Shown in pieces: positions 1 to 5,992 of a DNA stretch of 7,100 bases. This DNA is from Pseudomonadales bacterium (GTDB taxonomy: Bacteria; Pseudomonadota; Gammaproteobacteria; Pseudomonadales; Azotimanducaceae): NCBI GenBank assembly GCA_029244465.1, contig JAQWQN010000006.1, forward strand, positions 1-7,100. Reading direction: 5' to 3'. A program made the position numbers and the translations under genes. The notes under the pieces are model-generated. The model did not search any database. It was given only the letters and a program-made list of their open reading frames with translations, and was not told where the DNA came from. Each line of letters opens with the position of its first letter. Within the stretch, counting starts at the first letter, position 1.

Positions 1-3
1 CCT

Positions 4-28
4 AAATATATCATCAAAAATATATCAT
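4..28. repeat. Short tandem direct repeat, 11-bp units
   Basis: AAATATATCAT occurs at 4-14 and again at 18-28, a period of 14 bp, inside the AT-rich block. It could be a binding site for a regulator or simply low-complexity sequence; two copies are too few to decide. Confidence 0.5.
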
Positions 29-96
29 AATAGTGATCTATCTCATTGTTTTATAATAGATTTATAGGGTAATGAAAGAATGAGAATTAACTTTTC

Positions 97-228
97 ATGA
101 ATGGTTGGCAGGCCCTACCCGCGGAGACGGATTTCAGCGCCGATACGCACGCAAACCCTGCCGATGCGCCGGATTTTTTTTCGAGGTTGCCAAATGTCTG
201 CGAGAGACTCATTTTGGTATTGGCCTAA
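97..228 (+). CDS. Doubtful small ORF, 43 aa
   Basis: The frame starts with ATG at 97, just where composition switches from AT-rich to GC-rich, and ends at TAA 226-228. It would encode 43 residues beginning MNGWQALPAE, with no membrane segment, signal peptide or known motif. The codon mix looks plausible (many GCC, GAT, CTG-type codons), and a perfect TATAAT lies 40 bp upstream, but there is no good Shine-Dalgarno sequence. After the stop the same frame stays open to 567, so this could also be the start of a broken longer gene. I do not recognise it and consider it more likely non-functional than real. Confidence 0.15.
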   Translation: MNGWQALPAETDFSADTHANPADAPDFFSRLPNVCERLILVLA

Positions 229-439
229 GGCGGTCCGTGGAGCCCGGATTCGGACGTAGTCGCGGTACGTGGCTTGCCTGTCGTCCAGCAACGCTGCAAT
301 GGTGCGTGTCTTGAGCCCGTAACAGGCTTGCGTTGCCTCTCGCGGTTGCGGCGAAGGCGAGTCTTGCGAACGGTTGACGACAAATTACGAGGGTCATGCA
401 TGGTTCTCTGGTGCGGTTCAAAGCTGCAAACACGAGTGG

Positions 440-1606
440 TTAGAACAGTCTCGACGTCGCTAGCGCTGCGCCTTCAGACAGCGCTTGCAGCTTGGCCCAG
501 ACGACTTCCGAGGCGACGTCGCGAAATCCTGCTGCCGTATCGAAACCGCAATCGGTACCCGCAATGATACGAGATGGGTCGCCAAGGGCTTCTGCCACCC
601 GCTCCAGGCGGTCAGCAACAACCTCGGGGTGTTCGATGTAGTGCGTGGTTGTGTCTATGACGCCGGCGACAATCAGCATCTCGTCAGGAATGGCTTGAGG
701 GGTCAGTAATTTGTACTCGTGGGCATGGCGAGGATTGGCCATAGACAGCATTAGTGCGCCGACATTCGCGCTAATCAGCGTCGGCAGGATGGTAGCAAGC
801 GGCACGTCGACATCGTGAGGACCGTTGTAATTGCCCCAGCAAACGTGCATGCGAACACGTTCTTTGGGTATGTCTTGCAGTGCGCTAGCAATGGCACCAA
901 TGACTTTTTCCATAAAAGTGATGAACTCGGCATCGGTGGCGTTGGCAAAGTAAGTGTGCCGTTCCATGGCCAGATCGGGACAGTCCAGCTGCAGTAGGTG
1001 TCCGGCTTTATGGATGGCGTCATATTCTGTTTTCAGTGCGGCTGCCAGTGCGTCGATATAGGCGTCCAGGTCTTCGTAGTATCGATTCTGCATGGCCGCA
1101 GCGATAATCCCGGGAGAGGGTGCTGTGACAAAAGTCTCTGTGAACGGTTGGCCAGCTGTTTGCAACAGGTGGTCGAATTGTGCGAGCTCCGCATCTAACG
1201 GGTTGCGATCTATGTAGCGCACCTCACTTTGTGCCTGAGGCGCGGCTGTGAGACTGACGCCGCCCAGATAATCAGGCAGTTTCAGTTTTACCCAGCTTGG
1301 GTATCGAGCCATGTCTTGGAAGGCAGGTCGTTTGCTGGTCCCACCAAACCCGGACATACGGTGCTGCACATAGGTAAAGAAACTCTCACGAGCCTGTTCG
1401 CCATTGTTACCGATATCTATGCCGGCGTCGGCTTGTTGACGGATCACATTCTGGGTCGACATCGTGATCATCTCCTGTAGACGTTCCGCGTCTATTACTT
1501 GATCCTGGAATTGTGCAACCTGTAGTGCCACCAGTTCATCTTGACGCGGCAAGCTGCCCGCGTGGGTGGTCAGAAAACGCGTTTTACTTTGCTGCATGGG
1601 CCTCAT
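440..1606 (-). CDS. MetE C-terminal-domain-like zinc methyltransferase (cobalamin-independent methionine synthase family, short form)
   Basis: This 388-residue protein matches the C-terminal catalytic barrel of MetE as a stand-alone protein; full MetE is about 750 residues. The family contains single-domain methionine synthases and epoxyalkane:coenzyme M transferase-like enzymes that activate a thiol on zinc. Visible features are the N-terminal THAGSLPR motif (residues 14-21), the barrel motif QLDCPDLAM around 206-214, the zinc pair His254-Val-Cys256 in HVCWGNYNGPHD, ANPRHAHE (290-297), and the third ligand Cys353 in AGTDCGF. At the place where MetE has its zinc-ligand Glu (E. coli Glu665) I read Ser288, so this protein seems to have a His-Cys-Cys set. 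It lacks the MetE N-terminal half, so use of methyltetrahydrofolate and homocysteine is uncertain. The start may be ATG 1606 or ATG 1597; GAGG lies only 3 nt before the latter. The gene stands alone, 397 bp after the Sel1 gene. Confidence 0.88.
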   Translation of the reverse strand: MRPMQQSKTRFLTTHAGSLPRQDELVALQVAQFQDQVIDAERLQEMITMSTQNVIRQQADAGIDIGNNGEQARESFFTYVQHRMSGFGGTSKRPAFQDMARYPSWVKLKLPDYLGGVSLTAAPQAQSEVRYIDRNPLDAELAQFDHLLQTAGQPFTETFVTAPSPGIIAAAMQNRYYEDLDAYIDALAAALKTEYDAIHKAGHLLQLDCPDLAMERHTYFANATDAEFITFMEKVIGAIASALQDIPKERVRMHVCWGNYNGPHDVDVPLATILPTLISANVGALMLSMANPRHAHEYKLLTPQAIPDEMLIVAGVIDTTTHYIEHPEVVADRLERVAEALGDPSRIIAGTDCGFDTAAGFRDVASEVVWAKLQALSEGAALATSRLF

Positions 1607-2003
1607 TTACTGATTGATTTGGAAGCTGAATCGATGTGCAACAAATATAACAGGTCCGACTCACTGGGAGGGCGTGACGTTTTCTGTCCTGAGGTCTTGT
1701 TCGTCTCGATAGTCAACGAGATCTCCTGCAGTCTGCCTAAACCCTGGGTGCGAACTATGGTCGCTGACATGAGATTTTGTGTGCACGACGGTGGCAAAAG
1801 TTCGACACGAAAGATCTGATGGTGACGCCAGCGAGCTTGTTTCACAGCGACGGGGTGCTGCGCGCGATCATAAGCTTTTGCGGGAGCCGCTTGGGTCTAG
1901 GAATGAAGGGGCGTGATGTGCCGTTGGCAGAAAGAACTCCCTAGCATTCGGTCGCACTATGCACGCCCTCGTCTATACGCTTGGGGTAACGTGTGATTTT
2001 TTG
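1607..2003. other. Intergenic region, no gene seen
   Basis: These 397 bp lie between the Sel1-repeat gene and the MetE-like gene, both on the minus strand. Both strands have short open frames (for example 1603-1845 minus, with a GTG start), but they lack recognisable content and good ribosome binding sites. Small dyads are present, such as GAGATCTC at 1718-1725, and a 7-bp pair GGGCGTG/CACGCCC at about 1909-1915 and 1961-1967 with a long loop. None has a T-tract that would make a convincing terminator. The promoter for the MetE-like gene should be near 1610-1690 but I cannot place it securely. Confidence 0.55.
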
Positions 2004-2597
2004 TTAGCAGTTTTTGTGGTTTTTTTGAATACATTCTCTGGCTAGATCCTGCGCTATGGCTATTTGTTCACGGGTCATCTTTCTTGCGAGTCTATAGCCA
2101 TTCTTTTTTGCATCTTCATAACCTGAAGATGCCGCAACGTTAAACCACATATGTGCATATACGTTGTCTTGAATAACACCGTCGCCGTTTTTGTACGCGA
2201 ATCCAAGATTGTTCTGAGCATTAGCAAGACCTTGTTCAGAGGCTAGTCTGAACCACCTGGCAGCTTCTCTATCATCCTTTACAACCCCGTTGCCGTTTTG
2301 ATAGACAAACCCTAGCCAATTCTGCGCTGTGACGATTCCTTGTTCCGCAGCTAATCGGTACCACTTAACAGATTCTTTGTCGTCTTCAATAACCCCTTGG
2401 GCCCGGCGATACATTTGAGCAAGAAGGAACTGCGCCCTAACCTCACCTTGTTCAGCCAACGAGGTAAACTCATTCAATGCTGCGGCGTAGTTACCGGCCT
2501 CATATGCCATAAATCCTTTGTCAAAGTCGCCAGCAAAGCTGTGACTAAGCGGCAGCAGCAACAATAACAGTAGCGTGGGTAGCGACAGACGTTTCAA
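2004..2597 (-). CDS. Secreted Sel1-repeat (SLR/TPR-like) protein
   Basis: A 197-residue exported solenoid protein. It opens with a signal peptide: KR at residues 2-3, an unbroken run of seven leucines (9-15), and a likely signal peptidase I site after SFA at residue 22. A short TPR-like helix pair follows (about 27-50). Three consecutive 36-residue Sel1 repeats occupy about 52-87, 88-123 and 124-159, each with the pattern AQ..L...Y..G.GV..D...A..W...A...G. The C-terminal helix ends in Cys. Sel1 repeats are protein-protein interaction scaffolds, so a periplasmic adaptor role is likely; the partner is unknown. The start codon is TTG: an in-frame stop lies upstream, no ATG lies between that stop and residue 30, and AGGGA sits 7 nt before the TTG. 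Its neighbours are over 200 bp away on each side, so it is probably its own unit. Confidence 0.9.
   Translation of the reverse strand: MKRLSLPTLLLLLLLPLSHSFAGDFDKGFMAYEAGNYAAALNEFTSLAEQGEVRAQFLLAQMYRRAQGVIEDDKESVKWYRLAAEQGIVTAQNWLGFVYQNGNGVVKDDREAARWFRLASEQGLANAQNNLGFAYKNGDGVIQDNVYAHMWFNVAASSGYEDAKKNGYRLARKMTREQIAIAQDLARECIQKNHKNC
2121..2444 (-). repeat. Three 36-codon Sel1 repeat units
   Basis: The Sel1 repeats are exactly tandem at 2444-2337, 2336-2229 and 2228-2121, each 108 bp, with no linker between units. The first two protein repeats end in the near-identical AAEQG/ASEQG; the third ends in ASSG and its middle part is more diverged (HMWFNVAA), as is common for the last, capping repeat. 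Confidence 0.8.
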
Positions 2598-2602
2598 GAG
2601 AG

Positions 2603-2609
2603 GTTCCCT
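2603..2609 (-). promoter_or_regulatory. Shine-Dalgarno sequence supporting the TTG start of the Sel1 gene
   Basis: Read on the minus strand, CAGGGAACCTCTC precedes TTG; AGGGA lies 7 nt from the start codon, a normal spacing. This site is what makes the TTG at 2597 credible as the start of the signal peptide. Confidence 0.6.
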
Positions 2610-2824
2610 GTGAAATGCATAATCAAGCAGCGTACTACTTTTTTAAAAGCGTGGTTGAGGCTTTAGTTAAGTTCACATGGCTCAGGCCAGCCAGTAACTC
2701 CTATTAATCAATGTACCCTGATCCTGCGCTGAGTATGCCCGACCGCGAGGGCAAGCGGGCCAGATTTTCTGTTGCTCCTGGGTATGGTGTCTCCGGACTG
2801 GGATGGTGCAGGGCAAAACTGAGG

Positions 2825-3535
2825 TCAAGACAATAAGCGGGCTGCGACTGCACTCCAACTCGGCTGTTCCGCCAGCAGCAGCTTAGCCAATAGAGCGGCA
2901 AGCCAAAGCCCTAAACCCAGCATGCTGGCCCAATGCAGGCGTCGCAGACGTGTCACGTCATAACCGCACAGCATCAGAAATAAGCCCAACTCTAGCAACG
3001 GTATTACCATGAACGGTGCTCCAATCGCTGCCACCAGTCGCGCCATCGCTGGATCCAAGATCAAAATACCAGCAATCAGCATTAGACGTTTGTGCGAGAC
3101 GGCCTTGGCTCGATGATACAAACCCAAGCCAAATGCGATACTGAAGTTGACCAGATCAGTTACCGGAAACATCATCGAGGCATCGTGCGAGTTTGTGCCG
3201 ATTCTGAAATCTGCGTCATGATAGGCTGCGCGTATCATGAAATAGCCGCTCACCAACATGGCAAAGGCCAGTAAAAGACTTAATTGGCCTAGGGTTCTGT
3301 GGACACGCAACTTGCCTTGACGGACAAAGAGGGCTTGCAGTGTGAAGAGTAAAAACCAGGACAAGAAGATGATGCCATGCGCATGATAGAGCCCTGGCAG
3401 AGACGAGACGCCATCAGATAGAGAGGTTACTGAAGCACCGAATCCAGCAACCACTATGGCGGTCAATAACAAACCAATGGCAACAAAAAACGGCTCGCCG
3501 GAAGTTCGCGTCGGTCCGAGAATATCGTGGCTCAT
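2825..3535 (-). CDS. Seven-helix membrane protein of unknown function, histidine-rich
   Basis: A 236-residue integral membrane protein with about seven hydrophobic helices near residues 16-34, 51-71, 83-101, 122-141, 148-170, 173-191 and 203-222. Recognisable landmarks are LYHAHG (His51, His53), KLRVHRTLG (His79), PVTDLVNF in helix four, SHKRLMLIAG (His148) and DPAMARL. This pattern recalls uncharacterised proteobacterial membrane proteins with HRRLG and HKRLMLL motifs, with some resemblance to DUF2306-type proteins. Histidines at helix ends could bind haem or a metal, but that is inference. It begins with ATG at 3535, preceded by a purine-rich GAAGAAGA, and follows SURF1 by 100 bp on the same strand, so it may be co-transcribed and linked to respiratory membrane biology. 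No function can be assigned. Confidence 0.82.
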   Translation of the reverse strand: MSHDILGPTRTSGEPFFVAIGLLLTAIVVAGFGASVTSLSDGVSSLPGLYHAHGIIFLSWFLLFTLQALFVRQGKLRVHRTLGQLSLLLAFAMLVSGYFMIRAAYHDADFRIGTNSHDASMMFPVTDLVNFSIAFGLGLYHRAKAVSHKRLMLIAGILILDPAMARLVAAIGAPFMVIPLLELGLFLMLCGYDVTRLRRLHWASMLGLGLWLAALLAKLLLAEQPSWSAVAARLLS

Positions 3536-3635
3536 GAAATCTTCTTCAGCGAGACAGGTGTCTGAGGTCTTGTCGGCGAGTTCCAGCGCAAATCAACTCT
3601 TTGTGCAGGAGGGCAGGGTGGCGCTACTTTGGCCG

Positions 3636-4373
3636 TCACGCTGAGTCGGTGCCGCGTTCATGGAGATGTCTTTTGCGCACCTGCCAGCCAGCGATGCCCG
3701 CGGCTGCGGCGGCCAATACAAACCATTGCAAGGCGTAACCGTAATGGGTTGCCGGTCCGCTCACCTCTGGCACCCAACGACGAACGAAGCCCGCCTCGCC
3801 CTCCGGGTGCAAGAGCAGCACGACTGGCAGGACGTCACGTTCGATCTCGGCGGCGATTTCCTCTTTGCTGGGGTACAAAGCCCGGCGCGGCCAGTCGTCC
3901 TCGATAAATGCCTCGCGCGGTCGGATTGCGACGCGCGGCAAGTGACCCACAAAGCCGTGTATGGTGCGGTAGTTGTCGTCAACTGTGATATCGGCCTTGT
4001 CTCCCGGGCGGCTTGCCGGCCTCGCTCGCCATCCTCGGTTGACGAGCAGTATTTCGTTGCTCGTGGACGGCTCAAACGGCGTAATTACGTAGTGCCCGAG
4101 ACGACCCTCTCTCGGGATGTTGTCAATCAATACCTGGCGGTCGTCACGATAGCGCCCCGATACTTTGATGCGATCGAACTGCGTCAGCGTGGTGTTTTCG
4201 GTCAGCTCACTAAATCCCTCTTCAGTATCGAACATCGTACGGATGGTGACCTTCTCAGAGGCGCGATCTAGTTGCCAGAAACCAAGCGCGGTGAACACTG
4301 CGACGAAAGTTATACCGGCAACGAGCGGGAACCAGCGCAAGAATAATTGGTTCTTCAGAAGAGGCTCAATCAC
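3636..4373 (-). CDS. SURF1 family cytochrome c oxidase assembly protein
   Basis: A 245-residue SURF1/Shy1 homologue of normal bacterial length. SURF1 proteins assist haem a insertion into subunit I of haem-copper oxidases in the inner membrane. Sequence marks are the first membrane helix (about 14-32) running into LGFWQLDRA (30-38), the periplasmic domain with GRY (73-75), GHYVITPF (93-100) and LVNRGW (110-115), and the second helix opening with HYGYALQWF (210-218). His210 corresponds to the conserved histidine proposed to bind haem a. The start is GTG 4373: an in-frame TAA lies just upstream, no in-frame ATG occurs between it and the first helix, and the GTGA overlaps the stop of the preceding small ORF. 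No good Shine-Dalgarno is seen, which fits translational coupling. Unlike most SURF1 genes it is not flanked by coxA/B/C, COX15 or ctaB homologues here. Confidence 0.93.
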   Translation of the reverse strand: MIEPLLKNQLFLRWFPLVAGITFVAVFTALGFWQLDRASEKVTIRTMFDTEEGFSELTENTTLTQFDRIKVSGRYRDDRQVLIDNIPREGRLGHYVITPFEPSTSNEILLVNRGWRARPASRPGDKADITVDDNYRTIHGFVGHLPRVAIRPREAFIEDDWPRRALYPSKEEIAAEIERDVLPVVLLLHPEGEAGFVRRWVPEVSGPATHYGYALQWFVLAAAAAGIAGWQVRKRHLHERGTDSA

Positions 4374-4552
4374 GGTGTACGCGGGACCGGTTTAGCCTGA
4401 GCTGGTCGTGGAACCTTGCGGTTAGATTGCTGGCCACGATTGTATGGCGCCCGGTTGCCGGGCAGCGAACCTGTAAGGTGCATTATGCCTTCACGCATTG
4501 CCCAACGGTCGCGGCTGAGTACACCGATACCACGTGCGAGAACTTCAGCCAT
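4370..4552 (-). CDS. Possible small basic protein, 60 aa, between MBL hydrolase and SURF1
   Basis: This frame begins with ATG 4552, 16 bp after the MBL gene stop, and ends with TGA 4370-4372, overlapping the SURF1 start as GTGA. It encodes 60 residues with 11 Arg/Lys against 3 Asp/Glu. The first half (MAEVLARGIGVLSRDRW) could form a helix, and the tail is Pro/Arg/Gln-rich and probably disordered. Codons are ordinary for the window (CGT, GGT, CGC, CTG), which favours a real gene, but there is no Shine-Dalgarno sequence. Many gammaproteobacteria have a short membrane protein (DUF2909 type) just before SURF1; this one has no membrane helix, so it is not that. It may be real and coupled to SURF1 translation, or be spacer. 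I do not recognise a family. Confidence 0.4.
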   Translation of the reverse strand: MAEVLARGIGVLSRDRWAMREGIMHLTGSLPGNRAPYNRGQQSNRKVPRPAQAKPVPRTP

Positions 4553-4568
4553 CACGAAAACGCAGTCA

Positions 4569-5552
4569 CTACTGCAGAGCTAGGCTGGTATACACCCGAT
4601 TAACAAAACCCAGTGAAGCCGTTTCCGGTCCGTACACTTCATCGAAGTTTGCCGTTGGCTTGGCATCAACCACCTGTTGCAGGGTCATGCCTTGATCGAT
4701 CATGTCCGCGACCCGTGAACGAACCGTTGTTAGCATGTAAATATATCGCGCCAGTGCGGCCGTATCTGTCACTGGGCCGTGACCTGGAATAATGATCGCA
4801 TCAGGACCAACGGCATCGAGCACCTGCTGACAGAAATGAATCATGCCATCGATACCACCACCGCTATCCACATCCACAAACGGGTAACCAGAGTTGTTAA
4901 AGACGTCGCCAAGGTGCACTGCGTTTTGCTGACGGAACCACACCGCTGCATCGCCATCGGTATGGGCCGGGGAAAAATGCATTAAGTCAATCTGATTGTC
5001 GTTGAAGTGGATTTGCATGCGATCATCAAACGTCAGGACAGGGAGAGCCGCTTTGGGGTAAGCCTGCTGTCGATATTTGGCAATGACCAGGTTGACTAAA
5101 CCGCCTTTCGCCATATCTGCGCGAGCATTACTGTGCGCGACGATGGTGGTGCCCTGAGGGCCTAGCGTATTGTTTCCCTCTGCATGATCGAAATGCCAAT
5201 GGGTATTGATCGCGTAATCGATACCGTTGCCACCGATGCTGTCAATCGCGGCCTCAATTTTTTCCATGACCTGAGGGAATTGATCGTCAACGATTAGAAC
5301 ACCGTCCTCACCGATGGAAACCCCAATATTACCGCCAACCCCAAAGAGAACGTATAAGCCGTCATCGATCTTCTCAGCGGTGATCTGAGCGCCCTGCAGA
5401 TCCCAACCAAAAGCGACGGCCAGAGCCTCAAGGCTCAGTGGTTGATCCGCGGTCGCTTCGCCTGCCTCGTGATGCTTGGCTAACGCAGACTGCGTTACAG
5501 CAAAGGTCAGACCAACGATCAAAATGCTTGTGACTAAAGCTTTTAACATCAT
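4569..5552 (-). CDS. Exported MBL-fold metallohydrolase
   Basis: A 327-residue metallo-beta-lactamase-fold hydrolase with a signal peptide (hydrophobic run ending QSALA, cleavage near residue 25), hence probably periplasmic. Numbering from the ATG at 5552, the binuclear metal site is complete: THWHFDH (His118, His120, Asp122, His123), HTDGD (His197), GDVF (Asp216) and PGHGP (His258). The bridging Asp216 and the lack of the B1-type Cys ligand point to a general hydrolase (thioester, lactone, phosphoester or similar) rather than a classical beta-lactamase; the substrate is unknown. The frame extends to a TTG at 5561, but the ATG pair at 5552 and 5549 is preferred because GGTGGAG lies immediately upstream; its spacing suits 5549 best, so the start is uncertain by one codon. 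It is the first gene of a possible unit with the small ORF and SURF1, and diverges from the amidohydrolase. Confidence 0.9.
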   Translation of the reverse strand: MMLKALVTSILIVGLTFAVTQSALAKHHEAGEATADQPLSLEALAVAFGWDLQGAQITAEKIDDGLYVLFGVGGNIGVSIGEDGVLIVDDQFPQVMEKIEAAIDSIGGNGIDYAINTHWHFDHAEGNNTLGPQGTTIVAHSNARADMAKGGLVNLVIAKYRQQAYPKAALPVLTFDDRMQIHFNDNQIDLMHFSPAHTDGDAAVWFRQQNAVHLGDVFNNSGYPFVDVDSGGGIDGMIHFCQQVLDAVGPDAIIIPGHGPVTDTAALARYIYMLTTVRSRVADMIDQGMTLQQVVDAKPTANFDEVYGPETASLGFVNRVYTSLALQ

Positions 5553-5582
5553 CTCCACCAATTTTCTGTTTTCGATGAATTA

Positions 5583-5591
5583 GTTATACCA
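5583..5591 (-). promoter_or_regulatory. Candidate extended -10 promoter for the MBL hydrolase gene
   Basis: The minus strand reads TGGTATAAC, an extended -10 element (TGn followed by TATAAC), about 30 bp upstream of the ATG. It would give a 5' leader of roughly 25 nt. No good -35 hexamer is found at 16-18 bp, which is tolerated with an extended -10. It is the only sigma-70-like element I can place before this gene set. Confidence 0.4.
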
Positions 5592-5887
5592 GCACATGAA
5601 CACAAAGCCAGTGCCACTTGCAGGGCTCTTTTTCCTCAAGGTGTCGCTCTATGAACATTGTTGTTCGGTGTTGCTGTTATCCGGCGAAATTCGCCAAGGC
5701 CTGCTTCTGCAAAGACGCCACCCATGTTGGCTTATCCTGATTGGTAACCCATCCCTCGCCCGAACTAGTGGGCCAGAGAGCACGGCGCACAAAGGAAGCC
5801 AGAAAAACTGAAAAAGGCTACACCCAATCGGTCATGGCTCTGCCTGTGAGAATCGAACGCGAACAGCTCTATCAACCTAATGGCGCC

Positions 5888-5909
5888 ATGCGATTTCGCG
5901 AATACGCAT
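5888..5909. promoter_or_regulatory. 22-bp imperfect dyad, candidate operator
   Basis: The two 11-bp arms are ATGCGATTTCG and CGAATACGCAT; 9 of 11 positions are complementary, and the core is the perfect palindrome TTCGCGAA (5895-5902). Both the outer ATGCG/CGCAT pair and the core share the same centre, as expected for a dimeric helix-turn-helix regulator site. It lies about 95 bp upstream of the amidohydrolase start. The regulator is unknown. Confidence 0.4.
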
Positions 5910-5921
5910 AGTCCCTTTTTC

Positions 5922-5938
5922 CTCCACCTCAGGTGGAG
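5922..5938. promoter_or_regulatory. 17-bp perfect dyad, candidate operator at the amidohydrolase promoter
   Basis: CTCCACCT and AGGTGGAG are perfect 8-bp inverted arms around a single central C. No T-tract follows on either strand, so it is not a usual intrinsic terminator. It ends 3 bp before an extended -10-like element and so would cover the -35/spacer zone of that promoter, a position used by repressors and by MerR-type activators. I cannot match it to a known consensus. It is centred about 31-32 bp, close to three helical turns, from the dyad at 5888-5909. Confidence 0.45.
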
Positions 5939-5940
5939 CT

Positions 5941-5949
5941 TGATATAGC
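5941..5949 (+). promoter_or_regulatory. Weak extended -10-like element before the amidohydrolase
   Basis: TGATATAGC fits TGn followed by TATAGC, matching four of six -10 bases. It would place transcription start near 5956 and leave a leader of about 37 nt. No -35 hexamer is convincing, which would fit activator dependence, but the match is weak. Confidence 0.3.
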
Positions 5950-5992
5950 ATAGGTCGAACATGATTTTGAGGCTCGCTCCGGGGTAAAGCGT

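Larger units (their letters stand above)
1..439. other. Left-edge region without a recognised gene; AT-rich block then GC-rich DNA
   Basis: No gene is recognised here. Positions 1-97 are about 22% GC by hand count and contain an 11-bp direct repeat and a perfect TATAAT. From about position 100 the composition jumps to roughly 58% GC. In the GC-rich part one plus-strand frame is open from 97 to 228, has a single TAA at 226-228, and then stays open to 567, running antisense into the end of the MetE-like gene. None of the possible translations resembles a family I know. The region may be an upstream regulatory stretch plus decayed coding sequence, but this is inference. No clear terminator for the minus-strand gene ending at 440 was seen. 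Confidence 0.6.
5553..5992. other. Divergent intergenic region between MBL hydrolase and amidohydrolase
   Basis: A 440-bp region between divergently transcribed genes. It holds a candidate promoter for the leftward gene (5583-5591), a small dyad GGCGA-AAT-TCGCC (5683-5695), two stronger dyads (5888-5909 and 5922-5938) and an extended -10-like element (5941-5949) before the rightward gene. A 71-codon plus-strand frame at 5596-5811 lacks a ribosome binding site and any known motif, so I do not call it a gene. Confidence 0.6.

Noticed and set aside
81..98. Fur-box-like AATGAGAATTA in the AT-rich block
   Set aside because: Only a partial match to the repeat consensus, in very AT-rich sequence, and no iron-related gene follows.
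145..180. T8 tract after a GC-rich stretch as an intrinsic terminator
   Set aside because: No stable hairpin with complementary arms precedes the T run; the similar GC-rich pieces are direct, not inverted, repeats.
1603..1845. 80-codon minus-strand frame upstream of the MetE-like gene
   Set aside because: GTG start, no Shine-Dalgarno, no domain, unremarkable codon use; treated as intergenic.
3660..4271. 203-codon plus-strand open frame opposite SURF1
   Set aside because: It is antisense to a clear SURF1 gene, has no recognisable domain, and its openness follows from the codon pattern of the real gene.
5596..5811. 71-codon plus-strand frame in the divergent intergenic region
   Set aside because: No ribosome binding site, no known motif, and it would overlap the presumed promoter region of the MBL gene.
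5835..5886. tRNA-like pieces on the minus strand (GTTGATAGAGC and GTTCGATTC)
   Set aside because: They resemble D-arm and T-loop sequences, but only 8 nt separate them, the T-stem and acceptor do not pair, and no anticodon arm is present. Probably chance.
5961..5987. Eight-codon leader ORF (MILRLAPG) before the amidohydrolase
   Set aside because: Very short, no ribosome binding site, and no attenuator-like structure or codon run; an ATG-stop pair this short is expected by chance.
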